Positions 43,359 to 49,147 of a stretch of 49,147 bases of DNA are shown piece after piece. The notes under the pieces were generated by a model that saw nothing but the letters and a program-made list of their open reading frames with translations, ran no database searches and was not told where the DNA came from. Position numbers and translations under genes: made by a program. How positions within the stretch are numbered: the stretch's first letter is position 1; every line of letters begins with the position of its first letter. The stretch lies in assembly GCA_910575705.1 (NCBI GenBank), contig CAJTFG010000005.1, positions 1 to 49,147 of the forward strand, written 5' to 3'. Source of the stretch: Erysipelotrichales bacterium (GTDB lineage Bacteria > Bacillota_I > Bacilli_A > Erysipelotrichales > Erysipelotrichaceae).

Positions 43359-44107
43359 TATCCAAACCTCCCCGTAATATAATCCTCTGTCCGCTTGTCC
43401 TGCGGCATGGAGAATAATTTTTCTGTTTCTCCAAACTCCACCATTTCCCCAAGCAGGAAAAACGCTGTCCTGTCGGAAATTCGGAGTGCTTGCTGCATAT
43501 TATGTGTCACAATGACAATGGTATAGTCCTTTTTTAATTCTGCGGCAAGTTCCTCTACCTTTGCCGTAGAAATAGGGTCAAGTGCGCTGGTCGGTTCGTC
43601 CATCAACAAAACTTCCGGCTCCACTGCCAAAGCGCGGGCAATGCAAAGACGCTGCTGTTGACCGCCCGACATACCAAGCGCAGATTTTTTCAGCCTGTCT
43701 TTTACCTCGTCCCAAATTGCCGCCCCTTTTAAGGAACGCTCTACAATTTCGTCCAGCGCAGCTTTAGAACGGATACCATGCGTCCTTGCTCCAAAGGCAA
43801 CATTGTCATAAATGCTCATAGGGAACGGATTCGGTTTTTGAAATACCATTCCCACACGTTTACGCAGTAGGTTAATATCCATATTTCCATAAATATCTTC
43901 ACCGTCTAAACGGATAGTCCCTTTGATGTGGCAGCCCTCCACCAAGTCATTCATTCGGTTCAATGTTTTTAATAATGTCGATTTACCGCAGCCCGACGGT
44001 CCGATCAGCGCGGTAATTTCATGTTCCTTAAACGCCACATTTATTTTTTTCAAGGCTTGAAAGTTTCCGTAGAATAAATCCAAATCCTCAACCACGATTT
44101 TATCCAT
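43358..44107 (-). CDS. pstB: Phosphate ABC transporter ATPase PstB
   Basis: This 249-residue ATPase has Walker [24 protein letters not shown] signature [16 protein letters not shown], and Walker [14 protein letters not shown]. The N-terminus [20 protein letters not shown] matches PstB. It powers phosphate import by PstA and PstC. It overlaps pstA by 8 bases. Confidence 0.97.
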   Translation of the reverse strand: MDKIVVEDLDLFYGNFQALKKINVAFKEHEITALIGPSGCGKSTLLKTLNRMNDLVEGCHIKGTIRLDGEDIYGNMDINLLRKRVGMVFQKPNPFPMSIYDNVAFGARTHGIRSKAALDEIVERSLKGAAIWDEVKDRLKKSALGMSGGQQQRLCIARALAVEPEVLLMDEPTSALDPISTAKVEELAAELKKDYTIVIVTHNMQQALRISDRTAFFLLGEMVEFGETEKLFSMPQDKRTEDYITGRFG

Positions 44108-44966
44108 CTGTGTTTTTACCTCCTATCTTTTTTGCCACAAACCCAGAAAGTGCATTTATCAGAATGACAACAACCAATAATACAACCGCAGTTGCGTAAG
44201 TCTGCTTGATATACAGTCCCTCACCCGAAATAGAATACATATGGACGGATAAAGTTCTTGCCGACGAAAAAATACTTGTTGCTATTTCTGCAACGGTTCC
44301 GGAAGTAAAGATCAGTGCCGCCGATTCCCCGACGATACGCCCAATTCCAAGAATAACGCCGGACAAGATACCCGGAACGGCGCAGGGCAGGACAATAGAG
44401 AATACGGTTCGTAGCTTTCCGGCTCCAAGCCCGAAGCTGCCCTCGCGGTAACTGTCGGGAACGCTTCGCAAGGCTTCTTCTGTTGTCCGCATAATAAGCG
44501 GCAAAATCATAATGCTTAATGTCAAAGCCCCGGACAGCAAAGACAACCCCAGCCCAAGATATTTCACGAAGAAAAGGGAACCGAACAGCCCATAAACGAT
44601 TGACGGAATCCCGGACAATGTTTCAGCAGTAATACCTACGATATGAACCAGCTTATTTCCCCGTCTTGCGTATTCTGTCAGATAAATTGCAGCACCAATT
44701 CCTACGGGAACCGCAAACAGCAGGGAAAGCAGCATGATGAACAGTGTATTGATAAGTGCTGGAAGCAGGGACACATTTTCTGTTGTATATTTGCTGTCAA
44801 ATAAATCCAGCGTTAAATTTGGAATCCCTTTTATCAATATGTATGCAATAATAAAAATAAGCGCAAGCATTGTAATCAATGCTGCAAGGCATACAGAAAG
44901 AAAGAGAACAAAAGATTTAGGGTCGCGTCTGTATGCGCACCATTTCCGTTTCAATTTTCCAACCAT
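44100..44966 (-). CDS. pstA: Phosphate ABC transporter permease PstA
   Basis: This 288-residue membrane protein has about six helices and a permease EAA-type loop ([20 protein letters not shown] then GLGAGK) typical of Pst permeases. The first helix follows a basic start ([14 protein letters not shown]). It pairs with PstC in the membrane. Its start abuts the pstC stop. Confidence 0.95.
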   Translation of the reverse strand: MVGKLKRKWCAYRRDPKSFVLFLSVCLAALITMLALIFIIAYILIKGIPNLTLDLFDSKYTTENVSLLPALINTLFIMLLSLLFAVPVGIGAAIYLTEYARRGNKLVHIVGITAETLSGIPSIVYGLFGSLFFVKYLGLGLSLLSGALTLSIMILPLIMRTTEEALRSVPDSYREGSFGLGAGKLRTVFSIVLPCAVPGILSGVILGIGRIVGESAALIFTSGTVAEIATSIFSSARTLSVHMYSISGEGLYIKQTYATAVVLLVVVILINALSGFVAKKIGGKNTDG

Positions 44967-45815
44967 TTATTTCACCCTCCTTTTGAACAGGGAGAGGGAT
45001 AGATTGATAATGAGAATGAAAACAAACAGGACAACAGCCGTACCAATTAACGCTTCACGGTGTAAATCCGTAGAATATCCCATTTCCAATACAATGTTTG
45101 TGGTCAGTGTCCGAACGCCGGAAAGAATACTGTCCGGGATAACCGGTTGATTTCCGGCAATCATCATAACCGCCATTGTTTCACCGACTGCCCGCCCAAT
45201 CCCTAATACAACCCCTGCAAAAATACCGCTCTTTGCTGCGGGAAGAACCGTAAAAAATACACTTCTTTCATGGGAAGCTCCAAGAGCAAGCCCTCCCTCA
45301 TAGTAACTTTCCGGGACAGCCCGGATTGAAGTTTCCGAAACGCTGATAATGGTAGGTAAAATCATCAGCCCCAGTAGGACAGAAGCAGTAAGTACACTCA
45401 TACCGCGCCCGCCAAAGGCTTCCCGAATAAAAGGCACTAAGACTACCAATCCAAAAAAGCCGTACACAACCGACGGAATCCCCGCCATTAGATTAACAGC
45501 AGCTTTCAAAGGCGCATAGATACTTCTCGGAGCAAATCTTGCCATGAATACCGCTGTCAATATTCCAATCGGTACGCCAATAATCAATGCTCCGGCAGTT
45601 ACATAGAAAGAGCCGACGATCATAGGGAGAATCCCATAGAGATTATTTTCGGGTTTCCAGCTTGTACCCAGCAAAAATTTGAAAACACCTATTTCTTTTA
45701 TTGCAGGGATACCGCTTGCAAACAGGAATATGCAGATTAGAATTACCGCTGCTATGGAAACAAGGGCTGTCAAGAAAAAAAGCAGTTTCATCACTTTTTC
45801 TTTTATATTCTTCAT
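44967..45815 (-). CDS. pstC: Phosphate ABC transporter permease PstC
   Basis: This 282-residue membrane permease has about six helices and the EAA-type loop ETSIRAVPESYYEGGLALGA. Start MKNIKEKVMK at 45815 is chosen because AAGGAG lies 7 bases before; an ATG two codons earlier is too close. It forms the membrane pore with PstA and follows pstS. Confidence 0.95.
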   Translation of the reverse strand: MKNIKEKVMKLLFFLTALVSIAAVILICIFLFASGIPAIKEIGVFKFLLGTSWKPENNLYGILPMIVGSFYVTAGALIIGVPIGILTAVFMARFAPRSIYAPLKAAVNLMAGIPSVVYGFFGLVVLVPFIREAFGGRGMSVLTASVLLGLMILPTIISVSETSIRAVPESYYEGGLALGASHERSVFFTVLPAAKSGIFAGVVLGIGRAVGETMAVMMIAGNQPVIPDSILSGVRTLTTNIVLEMGYSTDLHREALIGTAVVLFVFILIINLSLSLFKRRVK

Positions 45816-45872
45816 AATCATGCTCCTTATTGAAAAGGGGCGGCGGCTTTCTTACCGTAGCCCCTTAAAATC

Positions 45873-46766
45873 CTACTGTGATATTTCACTCCAACGAACC
45901 GCATTACCCATAAAAATATCTTTTACCTGTTCACTTGTAAGGTTATTTATGGGACAGTCATTATTAACAATCACTGTAATACCGTCCATTGCAATTGCGG
46001 TAGCGGTCAGTCCTTTTTCCATTTCGGAATCTTTCAGCTCACGGGAAGCCATGCCTATATCGCAGGTTCCGTCTATTGTGTCAGACATACCAGTAGAAGA
46101 ATCATTTTGCTGTATCTCAATCGTAACGCCCGGATTTCTCTCAAGATAGGCTTCTTTGAGTTTTTCCATAACCGGGGTGACAGAACTGGAACCCGCTACA
46201 ATAATTTTGCCCGAATCCATTTCCCCGCTGTAACTTCCCGCGTCAGATACAGAAATATATCCATTTTCTTCAATCACTGCTTGACCGTCCGCACTCATAA
46301 TGAAGTCGATAAAATCCTGCGCTGTGTCACTTAAACCGTCCTTTGTCGCAATGTTAAAGGGACGCGCAATCTTATATGTACCATTTTTGATATTTTCAAT
46401 CGTTGCTTCGCTGCCGTCGATCTGAATCGCCTTTACAGTATCATTCATGGAGCCAAGAGAAATATATCCGATAGAGTATAAATCCCCGGCAACCGTTGTC
46501 ATCATAACAGACGTAGAATTTGTAACGGCGGCGGTGGCTGCTGTATAGTCGATTTTTTCTCCCGCTTCATTTTTCTGCTCGATTCCAAACAGCTCTATGA
46601 ACGCGCCGCGTGTCCCCGAGCCATCTTCGCGGGTAAGTACATTGATCTCTCTTGCTGTGTCAAATTTGGCTGAATCGCCCTCGTTCTTATTACTGCACCC
46701 CGTTAATGCAGACAGCATCAGAACACCCATAAGGGCAAATGCCAAGTATTTTTTTGATGTTTTCAT
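45873..46766 (-). CDS. pstS: Phosphate-binding lipoprotein PstS with swapped lobe order
   Basis: This 297-residue lipoprotein (lipobox ALTGC, cysteine 25) binds phosphate outside the cell. Unusually, the segment REDGSGTRGAFIELFG, which lies mid-protein in normal PstS, comes right after the signal region. The usual first half (AGSSSVTPVMEKLKEAY, NDSSTGMSDTIDGTCDIGMA, ending FMGNAVRWSEISQ) comes last. This is the order expected of a circular permutation. Both phosphate-site motifs are intact. It heads the operon, behind a Pho-box-like promoter, with AAAGGAG before the ATG. Confidence 0.9.
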   Translation of the reverse strand: MKTSKKYLAFALMGVLMLSALTGCSNKNEGDSAKFDTAREINVLTREDGSGTRGAFIELFGIEQKNEAGEKIDYTAATAAVTNSTSVMMTTVAGDLYSIGYISLGSMNDTVKAIQIDGSEATIENIKNGTYKIARPFNIATKDGLSDTAQDFIDFIMSADGQAVIEENGYISVSDAGSYSGEMDSGKIIVAGSSSVTPVMEKLKEAYLERNPGVTIEIQQNDSSTGMSDTIDGTCDIGMASRELKDSEMEKGLTATAIAMDGITVIVNNDCPINNLTSEQVKDIFMGNAVRWSEISQ

Positions 46767-46813
46767 TTTTTGAATCTCCTTTGCTTTTTGTTTTTCTTGA
46801 AGTTTACAGCTAT

Positions 46814-46870
46814 ATCATACAGGACAAAAATCAAATCCAATGTCGCGGCATTGTAAAATTGATGTAAAGT
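46814..46870 (-). promoter_or_regulatory. Pho-box-like promoter of pstS
   Basis: Two TTTACA repeats on the minus strand (complement of 46852-46857 and 46863-46868) are 11 bp apart, typical of PhoP/PhoB binding. TATGAT at 46814-46819 can serve as -10, 32 bases from the nearer box. The -35 is weak, as expected for an activated promoter. The block resembles 40195-40251. Confidence 0.75.
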
Positions 46871-46969
46871 TTCTATGCAGAAATAGGAATTATTTAAGCT
46901 ATTGATAGGTACTGTGTAGACATATCCAAAAAGAAAGGTGAACAGTAAAATGTAATAGGGTGAATGAAT

Positions 46970-47323
46970 ATGGCAAAAAGACCAGTACCACGATACGACT
47001 TTAAGGCTTTTGGGGAAGCAATTAAGACAGCCCGGAAAGGGCGCAAGGAAAGCCGGAAAAAGGTATGCGACGAAATGTATATATCCCCGCGATACCTTGC
47101 GAATATTGAGAATAAGGGGCAGCACCCCAGTTTACAGATATTCTTTGAGCTTATGCTGCGTTACAATATCTCGGTAGACCAATTCCTTTTGGAGCAGCCC
47201 GCCGGGAAGAATACCCAGCGGCGGCAGCTTGACGCTTTGCTGGACGATATGAGCGATACGGGAATACGGATAGTCACCGCCACGGCGCGGGAGATTGCAG
47301 AGATTGAGGGTGTGAGAGAATAA
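46970..47323 (+). CDS. Conjugative-element XRE-type helix-turn-helix regulator
   Basis: This 117-residue protein has an N-terminal HTH (GEAIKTARKGRKESRKKVCD, EMYISPRYLANIENKGQHPS) and the dimer-like FELMLRYNISVDQFLLEQP. This gene type precedes mobC in Tn1549-like elements. ATG 46970 is used, with AGGGTG 7 bases before; the ATG two codons upstream is less well placed. It is intact and may repress element genes. A terminator follows. Confidence 0.88.
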   Translation: MAKRPVPRYDFKAFGEAIKTARKGRKESRKKVCDEMYISPRYLANIENKGQHPSLQIFFELMLRYNISVDQFLLEQPAGKNTQRRQLDALLDDMSDTGIRIVTATAREIAEIEGVRE

Positions 47324-47354
47324 CCGCTGTCCGGCTAAAATTGAATAGGAACTA

Positions 47355-47391
47355 AGAAGCGTTGCAATTTTTTCAGTTGCAGCGTTTTTCT
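47355..47391 (+). terminator. Terminator after the HTH regulator
   Basis: GCGTTGCAA, an 8-base loop and TTGCAGCG, then five T. The stem has one bulge. It separates the regulator from mobC. Confidence 0.8.
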
Positions 47392-47518
47392 TTTGCGGAA
47401 ATCCGCCAAATCAGACATTCCCGGTGTTGTAGGTAGTAGGAAGAACTTTCGTAGCAAGCATAGGAAAAGAGTACCCTTTTCCGTATTTCTGCCCGCCCGG
47501 TCGGTCAGAAATTGCTTG

Positions 47519-47534
47519 TTGGGAAGTGTCCCAA
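47519..47534. other. Short inverted repeat upstream of mobC, candidate oriT part
   Basis: TTGGGA, 4-base loop AGTG and TCCCAA form a perfect stem 33 bp before mobC. Origins of transfer in such elements lie just upstream of mobC and contain short inverted repeats. The nick site cannot be assigned from sequence alone. Confidence 0.4.
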
Positions 47535-47567
47535 ACCCTCTATGAGAACGGAAAGGAGCGAAAAACC

Positions 47568-47912
47568 ATGAACGGACGGAAAAGGACGGTACAGGTCAAA
47601 TTCTATGTGACAGAGGAAGAAAGGAAACTGATTGAGGAAAAAATGAAGCTCGTCCCCACAAGCAACATGGCGGCGTATCTGCGCAAGATCGCCATTGACG
47701 GGTACATTATCCAAGTAGACCACACGGACATAAAAGCAATGACAGCGGAGATACAGAAGATCGGGGTCAATGTCAATCAGATCGCACGTCGCGTCCTTTT
47801 TCAGCGCAAAGTCGATACCATATTTTTTCGCTGTACTCTCAAAGGCTTTGATGTTGTCCTTTGTGATCTCAATGTTGGAAACGCCTGTATTCTGCTTCAT
47901 AAGCTGCTTTAA
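47568..47912 (+). pseudogene. Truncated MobC relaxosome protein, fused to out-of-place sequence
   Basis: The first 76 residues (start MNGRKRTVQVKFYVTEEERK, later GVNVNQIARRV) match the accessory protein that helps the relaxase bind oriT. After ARRV near 47795 the frame enters the reverse strand of pcfB and ends in unrelated residues at 47912, so about the last third of MobC is missing. GGAAAGGAG precedes the ATG. The relaxase gene that normally follows is absent. Probably non-functional. Confidence 0.85.
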
Positions 47913-48062
47913 GGTCTGCTTCCCGTGGGGGATTGCCTGTCTGTCAAGCTCTTTCTTTGCCTGTGAGAGCAGCTTTTTGATTGCCTTTTGCAGCACTTCG
48001 GCGGTCAGCCTCCCGGTCTTGATATACAGGGCAACGGTTTTTTCGTTGATTTCGTCCTGCAT
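47788..48062 (-). pseudogene. Truncated PcfB (DUF3801) conjugation protein
   Basis: The protein starts MQDEINEKTVALYIKTGRLT and runs to GIDFALKKDAT, residue about 92, matching the start of the PcfB/DUF3801 family that lies before the coupling protein gene in Tn1549-type elements. Beyond that point the frame enters reversed mobC DNA. The 3' part is lost. AGGAGGG precedes the ATG. The open frame continues to 47505 but with foreign residues. Confidence 0.83.
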
Positions 48063-48103
48063 GGGGTCTGTCCCTCCTTTCGGGGTAGTCTATGGGGCGG
48101 CGG

Positions 48104-48331
48104 TCAAATACGCACCCGCAGCCCGTTTAAGTCGTCGGCTCTGATACCCACCAAGTACCATTCCTGCGCCATATTCATTTCAATACGGGTCGGCTTCCAC
48201 TTGTCGCGTGTGAACACGTCGAAACAGTCCCCGCAATGCAGCCCGCCGTAATAGCTGGCAAGGTCAAAGCGAATGTCGTAGCGGTCTGTGCGCTCGTCAA
48301 ATACCAATGCTCCCGTCATTTTCTGTGCCAT
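48104..48331 (-). CDS. DUF5348-family small protein of conjugative elements
   Basis: This 75-residue protein begins MAQKMTGALVFDERTDRYDI and has YYGGLHCGDCFDVF and WYLVGI, matching a small protein common beside pcfB in Tn1549-like elements. ATG 48331 has AAAAGGAGGG before it. Function unknown. It is intact. Confidence 0.8.
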   Translation of the reverse strand: MAQKMTGALVFDERTDRYDIRFDLASYYGGLHCGDCFDVFTRDKWKPTRIEMNMAQEWYLVGIRADDLNGLRVRI

Positions 48332-48362
48332 AATAAAACCCTCCTTTTGTGGTTGTGGGTGG

Positions 48363-48715
48363 TTACAGGCTTTCGCCCGGTTTGAATGAATAGGGGTCGT
48401 GCGGCTCCTGTGGCGCAAGTGCGCCGCTTGCCATGTCGTGAGCCACAAGGGACGTGTAATAATTGCCGATTGTGGACGGGGCATTGAAAAGCACCGCCCA
48501 TAAATACTGCTTGATGTTGCGGATTTTGGTTGTGTTCTCTTTCATGCAGTCCAGCACAAAGCGGATATGTTCAGCGTCCAGCTTCATAAACTTTGCTTTT
48601 ACCAGCTCGGCGGGGTAGTCGTCCCCGGCAATGCGGATCGTCTTTCTCCGGGTACAGACGGTTTCCAGCATGAGGTCTACAATTTCATTCAGCCTGTCCC
48701 CGGCAAAAGTGCGCC
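48363..48715 (-). pseudogene. C-terminal fragment of element replication/initiator-type protein (DUF6017 region)
   Basis: From about 48715 the frame reads GDRLNEIVDLMLETVCTRRK, then KFMKLDAEHIRFVLDCMKEN and IKQYLWAVLFNAPSTIGNYY. These are the conserved C-terminal part of the RepA-like initiator of Tn1549-type elements. The N-terminal two thirds are missing. An ATG at 48728 opens the frame but has no ribosome site. The break coincides with the end of the neighbouring gene start, so a deletion joined two genes. Confidence 0.75.
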
Positions 48716-48844
48716 CGCAAAGCCGCATATAGCAAGGCTCTTTTTGCCCCTACTGCGTAACATGAGGGCATAAAAAAAGCGGCGTTCCTGTTCTCCCGTG
48801 TTGGGATAGAGAAACGCCGCGTATGCGTCGTATTCAGTTTTCAT
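48689..48844 (-). pseudogene. N-terminal fragment of unknown element protein, 51 codons left
   Basis: The frame starts MKTEYDAYAAFLYPNTGEQE and continues RRFFYALMLRSRGKKSLAIC before ending shortly after the junction with the replication-gene fragment. Composition is protein-like and fits the element. GAGAAAG lies 5 bases before the ATG. I do not recognise the family. It overlaps the initiator fragment in another frame near 48689-48728. Confidence 0.5.
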
Positions 48845-49027
48845 TTATTCTTTCTCAATGCTGTGTGCTGGTGGCTGGGCTGGCGGGGTTGGGGACGGCA
48901 TATCAAGGCTCTTTCCCTCAAAAGTAGTAAATTGGTAGTAAATTCAGCTTGAAATCCTACTTGTATGCCCGTAAATCAAGGCTTTTTTGAGATAATCAAC
49001 CATTTTCTGTTAAAAAAACAGTATTTT
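48845..49027. other. Non-coding right end of the integrative element
   Basis: This stretch holds the second set of integrase arm-type repeats and then AT-rich DNA up to the IS end, including a small stem CTGTTAAAAAAACAG (about 49006-49020). No ORF is seen. The outer end of the element must lie here, but its exact base is unclear. Confidence 0.55.
48922..48945. repeat. Integrase arm-type (DR2-like) repeats, far end
   Basis: AAGTAGTAAATTGGTAGTAA followed by ATTC contains two tandem GTAGTAAATT units, close to the site bound by the Tn916 integrase arm domain. They pair with 37111-37132 and set the minimum span of the element at about 11.8 kb. Confidence 0.75.
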
Positions 49028-49033
49028 TTGATA

Positions 49034-49053
49034 TGTACCCAGAAACCTGGACA
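49034..49053. repeat. Terminal inverted repeat of IS3-family element (transposase-end side)
   Basis: TGTACCCAGAAACCTGGACA is the partner of the repeat at 98-117; the match extends outward to TTGATA at 49028. The transposase C-terminus follows 12 bp inside. Confidence 0.7.
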
Positions 49054-49065
49054 CAAATTTATTAA

Positions 49066-49147
49066 CTAGGCAACACAAATGGATGTTTTCCTGTATTTTA
49101 CAGGAGGCATCCATTTTGTTTTTGCCTGAATTCTTTTATTGTTATAA
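49066..49147 (-). CDS. IS3-family transposase OrfB, C-terminal fragment (cut by window edge)
   Basis: The minus strand ends YNNKRIQAKTKWMPPVKYRK followed by TSICVA and a TAG stop. The Y-N-N-x-R-I-Q-x-K-x-K-W-M-x-P-x-x-Y-R pattern is the usual C-terminus of IS3-family DDE transposase. It continues beyond the window. Its orientation (minus) equals that of the OrfA fragment at the left edge. Confidence 0.85.
   Translation of the reverse strand, partial: YNNKRIQAKTKWMPPVKYRKTSICVA

Larger units (their letters stand above)
36950..49027. mobile_element. Decayed Tn916/Tn1549-type integrative element carrying a phosphate-uptake cargo
   Basis: Boundaries are approximate. Present: Tn916-type integrase and excisionase at the left, sigma-like factor, frameshifted regulator, HTH regulator, mobC start, pcfB start, DUF5348, and a replication-gene fragment at the right. 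Arm-type repeats for the integrase lie at both ends (37111-37132 and 48922-48945). Absent: relaxase, coupling protein and all type IV secretion genes. The pst-pho module occupies the middle, between the sigma gene and the HTH-mobC region, a site where related elements may carry cargo. An IS3-family element adjoins the right end. Transfer would need help in trans. Confidence 0.8.

Noticed and set aside
46763-47125. 120-codon minus-strand ORF over the pstS promoter and HTH gene
   Set aside because: It lies opposite the HTH gene and the Pho-box promoter, has no ribosome site and low-complexity hydrophobic residues; a shadow frame.
48779-48820. Hairpin GCGGCGTTTC...GAACGCCGC with T-run on the minus strand, as a terminator
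   Set aside because: It lies inside the 51-codon protein-like fragment that starts at 48844, so it may be coding sequence; kept out of the terminator list for lack of other support.

Overview
The window looks like the chromosome of a low-to-mid GC, spore-forming Firmicute. Spore genes are present: both dipicolinate synthase subunits (dpaA, dpaB), the germination protease gpr, spoIIP, a Cse60-like protein and a Spo0A-type regulator. Gene order matches Bacillus blocks: rpsT / gpr-spoIIP-yqxA-like-lepA-hemW, and pepV-trmB-thioredoxin-murC-ytxG-ytxH-ccpA-tyrS. A gut Erysipelotrichia relative is my best guess; this is inference from gene style and was not tested. Both extreme edges hold ends of an IS3-family element, so the window may be a contig that broke at a repeated IS.

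Layout. 1-117: 5' end of an IS3-family transposase. 124-965: CRISPR array without cas genes. The repeat resembles type II-A when read on the minus strand, so the leader lies on the right and the decayed trailer on the left. 965-6200: a DUF308 membrane protein, a purine salvage operon (AzgA-type permease then adenine deaminase) behind a guanine-class riboswitch, and an M20 amidohydrolase. 6230-13151: a long minus-strand operon running lipoprotein, YtgP/MurJ-type flippase, pseudouridine synthase, thyA, folA, pyrimidine nucleoside phosphorylase, YhfC protease, ogt. 13271-15891: small DUF1540 and Cse60-like genes and the dpaA-dpaB-dapA spore operon. 16001-24753: tyrS with a tyrosine T-box, ccpA, ytxH/ytxG-like genes, murC, a small ISP-motif protein, thioredoxin, lipoprotein, trmB, pepV. 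24932-36188: pnp, rpsO, a flavodoxin/ferredoxin protein, hemW, a divergent Spo0A, an unknown protein, lepA, fmt, a yqxA-like gene, spoIIP, gpr. 36295-36558: rpsT, the only chromosomal gene on the plus strand.

From about 36.6 kb to 49.03 kb lies a decayed integrative element of the Tn916/Tn1549 type. Integrase, excisionase and sigma factor are intact. A regulator is frameshifted. mobC and pcfB are cut and joined to each other, and the replication gene is cut and joined to the start of another gene; the relaxase and the whole conjugation machine are missing. Its cargo is a complete phosphate-starvation module, pstS-pstC-pstA-pstB-phoU-phoB-phoR.

The most interesting observation concerns control of this cargo. 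A PhoP/PhoB-box-like promoter lies before pstS, and a homologous copy with the same box-to-minus-10 spacing lies just past phoR. The second copy points toward a 36-residue leader ORF, a terminator and the sigma-xis-int genes. This suggests, but does not prove, that phosphate starvation feeds into the element's own recombination genes. The cargo PstS also has its two halves in swapped order, as in a circular permutation.
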